NCBI RefSeq assembly: GCF_016839145.1
Contig: NZ_CP069302.1
Coordinates: 186,001-250,000 of the forward strand
DNA: 64,000 nucleotides
Source: Shinella sp. PSBB067
GTDB lineage: Bacteria; Pseudomonadota; Alphaproteobacteria; Rhizobiales; Rhizobiaceae
Direction of reading: 5' to 3'
The notes beneath the pieces were generated by a model. That model searched no databases and was not told the DNA's origin. It saw nothing but the letters and a program-made list of their open reading frames with translations. Shown here one piece after another: positions 34,898 through 43,270 of the stretch; position 1 is the stretch's first letter, and every line of letters starts with the position of its first letter. The translations under genes and the position numbers were made by a program.

Positions 34898-35619
34898 TGA
34901 CGGACGCGCGCACGGCAGAGGCGGCATTCCGGAGCGCTCTCCTCATCAAGGGCGCCGAAAGCCTCGCCGTGATCGAGGACGCATTGCGCGTGTTCTGCGG
35001 TCCGCTCGGCTACGACCGCTTCGTCCTGTTCTCGGCCTCCGCCGCGAAGGACGAGGTGGTCGAGCGCATCTACTGGGTCGAGGGCGACTGGTTCGGCGGC
35101 GGCGAGGCGGTCGATGCCGAAACCTATGTGCGTCGCTGCCCGGTCACGCGGCATATCCTCGACGCGCGGCAGCCGTTCTTCTGGACCAAGACGACGGCCA
35201 GGGCCGGCGAGCTCTACCGGATCGTCCGGACGCCCCGGGGGCGCGGTATTCACGGCCTTCAGGTGCCGGTGTTCGGCCCGCTGGGGCTGGAAGGCGCGAT
35301 GAGCCTCGGTGGCGAGCGGATCGACGCGTCGCCGCAGGCCCAACTGGCGTTGAAACTCGTTGCCGAAGCCGCGTTTCTTACGGCACGCGAGCTCCTCGAG
35401 ACACCCGCCGACGATGAGATCGGAGCGCTCTCCGGACGCGAGCGCGAGGTGCTCGCCTGGACGGCCGCCGGCCGCCGGCAGGTCGAGATCGCCGCGACGC
35501 TCGGCCTTTCAGAACGCACGATCGAAAATCACCTTCGGCGCATCCGCAAGCGCCTCGGCGTTACGACCACGGCACAGGCGATCCGGGTGGCGATCCGCAA
35601 CGGCGAGATCGCGGCCTGA
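34897..35619 (+). CDS. LuxR-family transcriptional regulator with N-terminal sensor domain
   Basis: A 240-residue regulator. Residues about 15-165 resemble an autoinducer-binding-type sensor domain, with YDRFVLFSAS early and RGIHGLQVPVFGPLGLEGAMSLGG late. Residues 175-235 are a clear GerE-type helix-turn-helix (LSGREREVLAWTAAGRRQVE, then LSERTIENHLRRIRKRLGV). No LuxI-type synthase gene is present, so it is an orphan and may sense a small metabolite. Translation is coupled to hchA (shared TGATG), suggesting it controls an aldehyde-stress operon. Confidence 0.88.
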   Translation: MTDARTAEAAFRSALLIKGAESLAVIEDALRVFCGPLGYDRFVLFSASAAKDEVVERIYWVEGDWFGGGEAVDAETYVRRCPVTRHILDARQPFFWTKTTARAGELYRIVRTPRGRGIHGLQVPVFGPLGLEGAMSLGGERIDASPQAQLALKLVAEAAFLTARELLETPADDEIGALSGREREVLAWTAAGRRQVEIAATLGLSERTIENHLRRIRKRLGVTTTAQAIRVAIRNGEIAA

Positions 35620-35638
35620 ACGCACCGGGAGAAACGAC

Positions 35639-36412
35639 ATGGGTAAGACGGTCCTCATTACCGGCGCGGCCTCTGGGTTCGGCCGCGGCGTCGCCTTCGG
35701 CCTCGCACGGCGCGGTCATCAGGTGATCGCCGGTTGCCAGATCTGGCCGCAGGTCTGGGAATTGCGCAACGCCGCCAGGGCGGATGGCATTGAAATGCAG
35801 GTCATCAAGCTCGACGTGCTCAACGAGATCGACCGTGCCAGGGCGCTGGAACTGGACATCGACGTTCTGCACAACAATGCCGGCATCATGGAATCGGGGC
35901 CGATGGCCGAGATTCCGATGGTGGTCTTCCGCTCGGTCTTCGAGACCAACGTCTTTGCGGCCCTTGAACTGGCGCAGGGCTTTGCCCGCAAGATGGTCAG
36001 GCGCGGCAGCGGCCGGATCGTCTGGACCTCCTCGGTCGCCGGGCTGGTCAAGGTGCCCTTCGACGGTGCCTATGCGGCCTCCAAGCATGCGGTCGAGGGC
36101 ATCTGCTCGGCCCTGCACGAGGAACTGAAGCCCTATGGCGTCGAGGTCGTGACAGTCAATCCCGGCGCCTATCGCACCGGCTTCAACGATACGGGAATGG
36201 AGAGCATGGACCAGTGGTGGGGCCTGGGCGAGCGCGTCGTGGAGCACTGGCCCGTGCGCGAACTTGACAGGCAGCACGACCCTGCCGAAATGATCGCGGC
36301 GATGATCGACGTCATCGAGGCGGAGGATCCGCCCTATCGCACCGTGCGCCCCGAGAGCGCCGGGGAGATGGTCCGCAAGGAGCAGGCGCTGGTCTGGGAT
36401 CGAAAAGCCTGA
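35639..36412 (+). CDS. Short-chain dehydrogenase/reductase
   Basis: A 257-residue classical SDR. It has the cofactor motif TGAASGFGRG (glycine-rich, residues 8-17), the LHNNAGIMESGP strand, the catalytic serine in WTSSVAGLV, and YAASK with the catalytic tyrosine and lysine. VTVNPGAYRTGFNDT follows in the usual place. The substrate is unknown. The ATG at 35639 has GGGAGAAACG upstream. It follows the LuxR-type gene by 19 bases. Confidence 0.93.
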   Translation: MGKTVLITGAASGFGRGVAFGLARRGHQVIAGCQIWPQVWELRNAARADGIEMQVIKLDVLNEIDRARALELDIDVLHNNAGIMESGPMAEIPMVVFRSVFETNVFAALELAQGFARKMVRRGSGRIVWTSSVAGLVKVPFDGAYAASKHAVEGICSALHEELKPYGVEVVTVNPGAYRTGFNDTGMESMDQWWGLGERVVEHWPVRELDRQHDPAEMIAAMIDVIEAEDPPYRTVRPESAGEMVRKEQALVWDRKA

Positions 36413-36422
36413 GGAGGCCGGC

Positions 36423-37055
36423 ATGAGACTTCTGTTGTTGGGTGCGACCGGTGTCGTGGGGCGGGAGGTTCTGGCGCAGGCGCTTGCGGATGCGAGGGTC
36501 GAAACGCTGGTCGCACCGACGCGGCGGCCCCTCGCGGCGACCGATCCCAAGCTGACCGCCCCGCTGGTCCGTTTCGACGACCTGCCCGCGGACGCCGACT
36601 GGTGGCGGGCCGATGCGGTGATCTGCACGCTCGGCACGACGATCAAGAAGGCAGGGTCTCGCGAAAACTTCCGCAGGGTGGACCACGACTATGCCCTTGC
36701 CGTCGCCAGGCTCGCCAGAGCGCATGGAACGCCGGCTTTCGCCATCGTCTCTGCGAGGGGCGCCAACCCTCGCTCGGCCCTTTTCTATTTCAAGGTGAAA
36801 GGCGAGACCGAGGCCGACCTCGCTACGCTCGGATTCGCGTCGCTGACGCTGGCGAGACCGGGGCTGATCGGCGGCGAACGAGAGGACATGCGTCGACGCG
36901 AGCAAATCGGCGCCGCCATCCTGAAACTGTTGGGGCCGTTGCTCCCCAGGGCGTTGCGTATCAATCCGAGCCCAAGGATTGCAAAGGCCCTGCTTGACGC
37001 CGCCATCGAAGGGCGCGCGGGAACCAGAGTTATAGATTCTGCCGAAATGTCATGA
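36423..37055 (+). CDS. NAD(P)H-binding atypical SDR (HTATIP2/YwnB-like)
   Basis: A 210-residue Rossmann protein with GATGVVGREVL at residues 8-18, the CTLGTTIKKAGS segment, a VSARGANPRSALFYFKVKGE block in place of the usual YxxxK, and LARPGLIGGERED. This pattern is typical of the small atypical SDR group related to TIP30/HTATIP2. The gene starts ten bases after the SDR stop and ends the hchA-led operon. Function is likely a redox sensor or reductase; no substrate can be named. Confidence 0.85.
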   Translation: MRLLLLGATGVVGREVLAQALADARVETLVAPTRRPLAATDPKLTAPLVRFDDLPADADWWRADAVICTLGTTIKKAGSRENFRRVDHDYALAVARLARAHGTPAFAIVSARGANPRSALFYFKVKGETEADLATLGFASLTLARPGLIGGEREDMRRREQIGAAILKLLGPLLPRALRINPSPRIAKALLDAAIEGRAGTRVIDSAEMS

Positions 37056-37207
37056 TGCGAGAGGCCTCGATGCCTATTCGGGCTGTGTCGCCAATTACCC
37101 GGGCCGATGAACCGGCATGGATGCATCGTTTCGACCTCAAGGGATCACCGCTGGTCCCGTGACTGCGTTCGGCAAACCTTATGCCTTTCCCTGGTCCAAC
37201 CGTCAGG

Positions 37208-38269
37208 TCAAACCGGTCCAAGATCGGCGTAGCCGTCATGCAAGGCCCGGTCGCCGGCGCTGAAGCGCTGGCTGGCGAAATTGTGCTGGTGCCAATAGGG
37301 ATAGATGTAGGGCGGGCGGCTGACCTTGTTCAGCGTGTCGAGCTCGTCTTCCGAGAGCCTCAGGTCCGCGGCCGCGATATTCTCCCGGAACTGGTCCTCG
37401 CTGAGGCCGCCGACCACGAGGCTCGATATGGCGGGGCGCGACAGCGTCCAGGCGAGCGAGACCTGCGCGACGGTAACGCCGCGCGCGCGGGCAATGCCTT
37501 CCAGCGCATCGACGATCGTCCACAGGCGTTCACGGTCGCGGATCGGCGGTTCGCTCCAGCCCGCGGCCTGGCGGGAATCGGCCGGCGTCCTGTCGCGGCC
37601 GAAGGCGCCGGAGAGCAGGCCGGCGGCGAGCGGGCTCCAGACCATGACGCCGAGGCCCTGGTCGATGGAGATCGGCAGCAGCTCGTATTCGGCCTCGCGC
37701 GCTTCCAGCGTGTAGTGGATCTGCTGGGTCACGAAGCGCGGCAGGTTCTTCGCCTCGGCGACGCCGAGCGCCTTCATGATGTGCCAGCCGGAATAGTTGG
37801 AGCAGCCGATATAGCGGATCTTGCCCTGCTGGCGCAGCGTGTCGAGCGCCGAGAGCATTTCCTCGACCGGCGTCACCCCGTCCCATTCGTGCATGAAATA
37901 GATGTCGATATGGTCGGTCCTCAGCCGCTTGAGGCTCGCCTCGCATTCGCGGATGAGGTGGTAGCGCGAGGTGCCTTCGTCGTTCGGCCCGTCGCCGATG
38001 CGCATGCGGGCCTTGGAGGAGATCAGTACCTTCTCGCGCTTGTCGCCGAGCGCCTCGCCGAGGATTTCCTCCGAGCGGCCGAGCGAATACATGTTGGCCG
38101 TGTCGAAGAGGTTGACGCCGCCGTCGATGCAGCAGTCGACGAGGCGGCGCGCTTCGGTCACGCCCTGGCTGGCCACGCGCGAAAACGCGCCGACCCCGCC
38201 GAAGGAGAAGGTGCCCATGGCGATGGCCGAAACCTTGAGGCCCGTGCGGCCGAGCGTCCTGTATTCCAT
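37208..38269 (-). CDS. Aldo/keto reductase
   Basis: A 353-residue TIM-barrel oxidoreductase of the AKR superfamily. The tetrad residues are visible: aspartate and tyrosine in LFDTANMYSLGRSE, lysine in KVLISSKA and histidine in IYFMHEWDG. The NADP-binding end includes SSLVVGGLSEDQF. The ATG at 38269 is 17 bases after the LacI stop, so the two are cotranscribed leftward. In this sugar locus it probably interconverts a polyol, aldose or ketone related to the imported substrate. Confidence 0.93.
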   Translation of the reverse strand: MEYRTLGRTGLKVSAIAMGTFSFGGVGAFSRVASQGVTEARRLVDCCIDGGVNLFDTANMYSLGRSEEILGEALGDKREKVLISSKARMRIGDGPNDEGTSRYHLIRECEASLKRLRTDHIDIYFMHEWDGVTPVEEMLSALDTLRQQGKIRYIGCSNYSGWHIMKALGVAEAKNLPRFVTQQIHYTLEAREAEYELLPISIDQGLGVMVWSPLAAGLLSGAFGRDRTPADSRQAAGWSEPPIRDRERLWTIVDALEGIARARGVTVAQVSLAWTLSRPAISSLVVGGLSEDQFRENIAAADLRLSEDELDTLNKVSRPPYIYPYWHQHNFASQRFSAGDRALHDGYADLGPV

Positions 38270-38286
38270 GGTCTTCCTCCTCGGGT

Positions 38287-39369
38287 TTATTCCGCCGGCT
38301 GCCTTGTGGCGCGCCGCGGGCGTTCCTCGGTGATCTTCGGCGCGCCGTGCTGGTGGCTGGCGCGCAGGACGAGCTCCGCGCCGACGAGGATCTTGACCGG
38401 CGGCTGCGGGTCGGCGGCGGTGATCAGGTCGTCGAGCACGGTGACGGCGAGGTAGCCGATCTTGCGTTTCGAAACGTCGATGGTCGTCAGGCCCGGCTCC
38501 ATGGTCGCGCTCTGCGGCAGGTTGTCGAAGCCGATGATCGAGACGTCCTCGGGGATCGAGACGCCGTGTTCGCGCAGCGCCCGGATGAAGCCGTAGGCGA
38601 TGATGTCGTTGGTGCAGAAGTAGCATTCGGCGAGGTCGAGCCCGGTCGACAGCAGCGCGCGGGTGTCGAGATAGGCCCCGTCATAGGTCGATTCCACCGA
38701 GAGGATGTCGGCCTCGTTCACCGGCAGGCCGAGGCGCGCCATGTTCTTGAAGAAGGCCTCGCGGCGCAGGCGGAAGTTGGTCGTGTCGACATGGGAGGCG
38801 ACGAAGCCGATGCGCTCGAAGCCCTGCATGCGGAAGCGGGAGAGCACCTTGTAGACGGCGTCCTCGTTGTTCATGTCGACGAAATTGGCGTCGAGCACGT
38901 CGTAGAACGTGTCGATGAAGACGGTCGGCAGGCCGAGGCCCTGGATCAGCCTGATATCGGCCTCCGTCAGCTCGGTGCCGAGCGCGATCACGCCGGAAAT
39001 CGGCGCGCCCGCGAGCGATTCGGCGACCGAGGAGATCGGCTGTCCCTCGAAGCTCACCACCTCCAGCGTATAGTTGCGCCGCGTCGCCTCGGCGGACATG
39101 CCGTCGATATAGTCGGAGATGAAGACGCTGTGGTCGCGGTTGACGGTGTGGCCGTGCTTGGCGATCTTCAGGAAGCGCAGCGTCTCGCCGGGTTCGGCGC
39201 TGCGTGTCGCCCGCGGCACATAGTTGAGGCTCGCCACCGCCTCCAGCACGCGCGCCCGCGTCACGCCAGAAATCTCCCCCTTGCCGTTCAGCACGAGCGA
39301 AACCGTCGCCGGCGATACGCGCGCCGCCTCGGCGATGTCCCTGATGGTCAGTTTTCCCGGTTTTTTCAT
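38287..39369 (-). CDS. LacI-family transcriptional regulator
   Basis: A 360-residue repressor-type protein: LacI helix-turn-helix LTIRDIAEAARVSPATVSLV near residue 7, the hinge helix around VLEAVASLNYVPRATRS, and a periplasmic-binding-like effector domain with DIIAYGFIRALREHG, VSIIGFDNLP and LTTIDVSKRKIG. I use the ATG at 39369; a TTG ten codons upstream is possible but neither has a strong ribosome site. It diverges from a sugar ABC operon, and matching palindromes lie on both sides of the control region, so it most likely represses both itself and that operon until the sugar binds. Confidence 0.93.
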   Translation of the reverse strand: MKKPGKLTIRDIAEAARVSPATVSLVLNGKGEISGVTRARVLEAVASLNYVPRATRSAEPGETLRFLKIAKHGHTVNRDHSVFISDYIDGMSAEATRRNYTLEVVSFEGQPISSVAESLAGAPISGVIALGTELTEADIRLIQGLGLPTVFIDTFYDVLDANFVDMNNEDAVYKVLSRFRMQGFERIGFVASHVDTTNFRLRREAFFKNMARLGLPVNEADILSVESTYDGAYLDTRALLSTGLDLAECYFCTNDIIAYGFIRALREHGVSIPEDVSIIGFDNLPQSATMEPGLTTIDVSKRKIGYLAVTVLDDLITAADPQPPVKILVGAELVLRASHQHGAPKITEERPRRATRQPAE

Positions 39370-39409
39370 GCGGCGGTCAGCGGCCTTTTTATGCTGCAAC
39401 TGCGAACAA

Positions 39410-39420
39410 GTTTACTAAAC
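39410..39420. promoter_or_regulatory. LacI-type operator near the lacI-family gene start
   Basis: GTTTACTAAAC is an odd palindrome centred on C39415, lying 41 bases upstream of the regulator's start. It has the same core as the larger palindrome at 39537-39555, read on the other strand. Confidence 0.65.
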
Positions 39421-39536
39421 GATTTAAGTGATCCTGCTGAGACCTAGGGCAAATTGACGCCTTTCGCAACCGATATGGCATGCAAACAGGGCTTGTCAGC
39501 ACAAATTTCCTTTGCTAGCGTTTTAGTGAAGTCGAA

Positions 39537-39555
39537 ATTTGTTTAGTAAACAAAT
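39537..39555. promoter_or_regulatory. LacI-type operator before the sugar ABC operon
   Basis: ATTTGTTTAGTAAACAAAT is a perfect 19-base odd palindrome with 9-bp arms centred on G39546. It ends directly before the GGGAGGAG ribosome site of the permease gene, a position suited to block transcription. The pair of sites is about 131 bases centre to centre, which would permit looping. Confidence 0.75.
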
Positions 39556-39566
39556 GGGAGGAGATC

Positions 39567-40586
39567 ATGCACAAAACCGGCGCACAGCTGGCGATGCTGC
39601 TTGTCATCAACGGCCTTTTGCTCGTGGCGGGCGCGCTGATCTCCGGCGGCTTCCTTTCCGTTTTCAATCTCCAGTCCATGGCGAGCCAGGTGCCGGAAAT
39701 CGGCCTGCTGGCCATCGGCGTCATGCTGGCCATGTGCGCCGGCAATGGCGGCATCGACCTCTCCGGCATCGCGCTTGCCAATCTCTCTGGCGTGCTCTCC
39801 GCCGTGATCGTCTCGTCCTTCCTGTCGGCGACGGAGAGCGGCACGGCCTTCAGCCTCGCCTTCATCGCGGGTGCGCTGCTCGTCGGCCTTGCCGGCGGCG
39901 TCATCAACGGCCTCTTGATCTCGCGGCTGAACATCACGCCCATCCTCTGCACGCTCGGCACGCAGATGGCCTTCATGGGGCTTGCGGTCGTGGTTTCCGG
40001 CGGCAAGGCCGTGATGGTCGGCAGCCCGGCGCTGCTTTCCAGCATCGGCAACGACATGATCGCGGCCGTGCCGATCAGCTTCCTTCTCTTCGTGCTGGTC
40101 GCCGGCATCGTCGCCGCGCTGCTGAAATTCACGCCCTATGGCCTCTGGCTGATGCTGATGGGCACCAATCCCAAGGCCGCCGTCTATGCGGGCTTCCCGC
40201 GGAACGGCGTGATCGTCGCCACCTATGCCATATCGGGCACGCTGTCGGGCCTTGCCGGCGTCATCATCGCGGCGCGCAACGTCAATGTGAAGTTCGATTA
40301 CGGTAGCTCCTACCTGCTGATCGCCATCCTGATCGCCGTGATGGCCGGCGTGAAGCCGGAGGGCGGCTACGGGCGCGTCGTCTGCGTCGTGCTCAGCGCC
40401 ATCGCCCTGCAGCTCATGTCCAGCCTGCTCAATTTCGGCGGCCTTTCCAATTTCGTGCGCGATTTCGCCTGGGGGCTGCTGCTGCTCACCTTCCTGGCCG
40501 TCGGCCGCTACGACATCGCCGGCTTCCTCGCCCCGGGTCGCCGCTCGCAAACCCCTTCGGTGCCTGTCCCTCAAGCGCCGAAGTGA
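39567..40586 (+). CDS. Sugar ABC transporter permease (RbsC-like)
   Basis: A 339-residue CUT2-class permease with about ten hydrophobic segments. Landmarks are LLAIGVMLAMCAGNGGIDLS early, LISRLNITPILCTLGTQM in the middle, and the GLWLMLMGTNPKAAVYAGFP cytoplasmic loop. The C-terminal tail is proline-rich and soluble. The gene has a strong GGGAGGAG site and is first in the operon. Unusually, permease and binding protein precede the ATPase, and the second permease comes after it. Confidence 0.92.
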   Translation: MHKTGAQLAMLLVINGLLLVAGALISGGFLSVFNLQSMASQVPEIGLLAIGVMLAMCAGNGGIDLSGIALANLSGVLSAVIVSSFLSATESGTAFSLAFIAGALLVGLAGGVINGLLISRLNITPILCTLGTQMAFMGLAVVVSGGKAVMVGSPALLSSIGNDMIAAVPISFLLFVLVAGIVAALLKFTPYGLWLMLMGTNPKAAVYAGFPRNGVIVATYAISGTLSGLAGVIIAARNVNVKFDYGSSYLLIAILIAVMAGVKPEGGYGRVVCVVLSAIALQLMSSLLNFGGLSNFVRDFAWGLLLLTFLAVGRYDIAGFLAPGRRSQTPSVPVPQAPK

Positions 40587-40615
40587 AAGTGGAGGGAAAA
40601 TTCGTGGAGGAAAAC

Positions 40616-41626
40616 ATGAAATCGTTCTCGAAGAAGGTTCTGGCCGGAACCACCGTTGCAGCCGTCGCGCTCGCAGGTTCCATCGGCGTATTGGCCGCCC
40701 AGGAAAAGCCCGTCATCGCCACCGTGGTCAAGATCAGCGGCATTCCGTGGTTCGACCGCATGAACACGGGCGTCGTCGCCTATCAGGAGGCCAATCCGGA
40801 CGTCGTCGCCAGCCAGAGCGGCCCGGCGACGGCCGACTCGGCCCAGCAGCTTCAGATCGTCAACGACCTCGTCGCCAAGGGCGTCAACGCGCTCGCCGTC
40901 GTGCCGATGGACCCGGCCGTCCTGGAGGGCACCTTCCAGCGCGCCATGGAGCGCGGCATCGTTGTCGTCACGCACGAGGCCGACAACCAGGTGAACACCA
41001 ATGCCGACGTCGAGGCCTTCGACAATGCCGATTACGGCGCGGCGCTGAACGAGCGCCTGGCCGAATGCATGGGCAAGGAAGGCAAGTGGACGACCTTCGT
41101 CGGCTCGCTCGGCAGCCGCACGCATATGCAGTGGGTCGGCGCGGGCGAGGAGAACGCCAAGAAATATGCCGGCATGGAACTTGTCGATCCGAACAACGAA
41201 TCCTTCGACGACGCCAACGGCACCTATGAGAAGGCCAAGGAAATCCTGCGCAAGCACCCTGACATCAAGGGCTTCCAGACCTCGGCCGGCAACGACGTCC
41301 TCGGCGTCGGCCGCGCCATCGACGAAGCGGGCCTGAGCGGCAAGATTTGCCTCGTCGGCACCGGCCTTCCGAACCCGTCGGCCGACCTTCTGGAATCCGG
41401 CGCCATCACGGCGATCGGCTTCTGGGATCCGCAGAAGGCCGGCATGGCGATGAACGCCGTCGCCAAGCTGCTGCTGGAGAAGAAGGAAGTCACCGACGGC
41501 ATGGACCTCGGCGTCGAAGGCTACAACAAGGTCTCCGTCAAGCAGGGCGCGGGCAAGGGCCTCCTGATCCTCGGCAACGGCATGGTCCTCGCCGACAAGG
41601 CGACCTACAAGGAACACATGTTCTGA
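40616..41626 (+). CDS. Periplasmic sugar-binding protein (type I fold)
   Basis: A 336-residue secreted protein. The Sec signal ends near residue 26 (GSIGVLAAQ). The mature protein shows the Peripla_BP_4 pattern: PVIATVVKISGIPWFDRMNT, LVAKGVNALAVVPMDPAVL, VVVTHEADNQVNTNADVEAF and GFQTSAGNDVLGVGRAID. It is related to AI-2/rhamnose/erythritol-type binding proteins; the ligand cannot be fixed. The ATG at 40616 has GGAGG at 40606-40610. A strong hairpin follows at 41643. Confidence 0.92.
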   Translation: MKSFSKKVLAGTTVAAVALAGSIGVLAAQEKPVIATVVKISGIPWFDRMNTGVVAYQEANPDVVASQSGPATADSAQQLQIVNDLVAKGVNALAVVPMDPAVLEGTFQRAMERGIVVVTHEADNQVNTNADVEAFDNADYGAALNERLAECMGKEGKWTTFVGSLGSRTHMQWVGAGEENAKKYAGMELVDPNNESFDDANGTYEKAKEILRKHPDIKGFQTSAGNDVLGVGRAIDEAGLSGKICLVGTGLPNPSADLLESGAITAIGFWDPQKAGMAMNAVAKLLLEKKEVTDGMDLGVEGYNKVSVKQGAGKGLLILGNGMVLADKATYKEHMF

Positions 41627-41642
41627 TCCGGCAAACCGTCAG

Positions 41643-41670
41643 CCGGCCGGGAGGTTTTCCTTCCGGCCGG
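41643..41670 (+). terminator. Strong intercistronic hairpin after the binding-protein gene
   Basis: Bases 41643-41654 pair with 41659-41670 over twelve positions (one G-T wobble) around a TTTT loop. There is no downstream T tract. It lies 17 bases after the binding-protein stop and before the ATPase gene, so it probably protects or partly terminates the message to favour the binding protein. Confidence 0.65.
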
Positions 41671-41701
41671 AACCGTCCGGCGTGGCGACGCGCCGGTCAG
41701 C

Positions 41702-43270
41702 ATGAGGACAATTTCCGTGGCGGCACAAGCACATACCGCGCAGCAACCGGCGGCGCTCCTTGAACTCAGGAACATCCAGAAATGGTTCGGCGGCGTCCAT
41801 GCCCTGCGCGGCATCGACCTGACGCTCCAGCCGGGCGAGGCCTACCATCTCCTGGGCGAGAACGGTTGTGGCAAGAGCACCGTCATCAAGATCATGTCGG
41901 GCGCGCATGCGCCGACCTCGGGCGAGATCGTGCTTGGCGGAGAGACCTTCTCGTCGCTGACGCCGATCCAGTCGCTCGCCGCCGGCATCGAGACCGTCTA
42001 CCAGGACCTGTCGCTGCTGCCGAACCTTACGGTCGCCGAGAACGTCGCGCTGAACGAGCAACTGGTCAACGCCAACGGCCGCCTCGCCCGCCTCTTCGAC
42101 CGCAAGCGGCTGCGGGAGACAGCGGAACGGGCGCTCGCCGCCGCGGGCCTGCCGACCGACCGCGCCTTCCTCAACACCATCGTTTCCGACCTGCCGCTCG
42201 CCTCGCGCCAGCTTGTCGCCATCGCGCGGGCCATCGCGACCCGCGCCAAGCTCGTCATCATGGACGAGCCGACGACCTCGCTGACGCGCCGCGAGGTGGA
42301 CAATCTCATCCGCGTCGTCGAGCGCCTGCGCTCCGAAAACGTCGCCGTGCTCTTCGTCACGCACAAGCTCGACGAATGCTACCGCATCGGCGGCCATGCC
42401 GTCGTCTTCCGCGACGGCCAGTGCGTCGCGCAGGGTCCTATCGCGAACTACAGCAAGAAGGAGCTGGCCGAGCTCATGACCGGCCGTTCCATCGATGCCC
42501 AGCGCTATCGCACCGGCAAGCCCTCCGATGAAGAACTCCTCAAGGTCGACCGTCTCGCCGCCGATGGCGTGCAGGAGATGAGCTTCTCGCTGAGGAAGGG
42601 TGAAATCCTCGGCATCACCGGCCTTGCCGATTCCGGCCGCAACGAACTCGCCATGGCGCTGACGGGCGTCGCCCCCGCATCGGGCGGCACGCTCACGCTC
42701 GACGGCAAGGCCGTCACCGTGCGCTCGCCGGCCGAGGCCATCGAGCAGGGCATCGGCTACGTGCCGGAGGACCGGCTCGCCGAGGGCCTCTTCCTCGACA
42801 AGTCGATCTTCGAAAACGAGATCGCCCTCATCGTCTCGCGCCTTGCCAATTCGCTCGGCGTCGTCGACCGGGAGGAGGGGCGCAGGATCGCCGCGCGCCT
42901 TTCCGAGGAGATGCGGCTCAACACGAAGAACCTCGACCTGCCGGTCGGCGCGCTCTCGGGCGGCAACCAGCAGCGCGTGCTGATCGGCCGCTGGCTCAGC
43001 ATCGCGCCGAAGCTGCTGGTGCTGCACGGGCCGACCGTCGGCGTCGACGTAGGCTCCAAGGATACGATCTACCGCGTCATCCAGGCGCTCGCCGAAGCGG
43101 GCATGGGCCTCGTCATCGTCAGCGACGACCTGCCCGAGCTCCTGCAGAACGCCGACCGCATCCTCGTCATGAACAGCGGCCGGGTGGTCGCGGAGGTGGA
43201 TGCGGAGCAGGCGAGCGAGGACCAGCTTTACAAGGCGATGCTGACGACGATGACGGAGACTGTGCAATGA
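41702..43270 (+). CDS. Sugar ABC transporter ATP-binding protein with degenerate second ATP site
   Basis: A 522-residue two-domain CUT2 ATPase. Domain 1 has Walker A GENGCGKST and Walker B LVIMDEPTTSL, but its signature reads DLPLASRQ. Domain 2 has a weak Walker A (GLADSGRN), a good signature LSGGNQQR, and LLVLHGPTVGVD where DEPT is expected, so the Walker B aspartate and catalytic glutamate are replaced by His and Gly. The ATG at 41702 lacks a clear ribosome site; the GTG at 41717, with GAGGA upstream, is an alternative start. Its stop overlaps the next permease start (ATGA). Confidence 0.92.
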   Translation: MRTISVAAQAHTAQQPAALLELRNIQKWFGGVHALRGIDLTLQPGEAYHLLGENGCGKSTVIKIMSGAHAPTSGEIVLGGETFSSLTPIQSLAAGIETVYQDLSLLPNLTVAENVALNEQLVNANGRLARLFDRKRLRETAERALAAAGLPTDRAFLNTIVSDLPLASRQLVAIARAIATRAKLVIMDEPTTSLTRREVDNLIRVVERLRSENVAVLFVTHKLDECYRIGGHAVVFRDGQCVAQGPIANYSKKELAELMTGRSIDAQRYRTGKPSDEELLKVDRLAADGVQEMSFSLRKGEILGITGLADSGRNELAMALTGVAPASGGTLTLDGKAVTVRSPAEAIEQGIGYVPEDRLAEGLFLDKSIFENEIALIVSRLANSLGVVDREEGRRIAARLSEEMRLNTKNLDLPVGALSGGNQQRVLIGRWLSIAPKLLVLHGPTVGVDVGSKDTIYRVIQALAEAGMGLVIVSDDLPELLQNADRILVMNSGRVVAEVDAEQASEDQLYKAMLTTMTETVQ

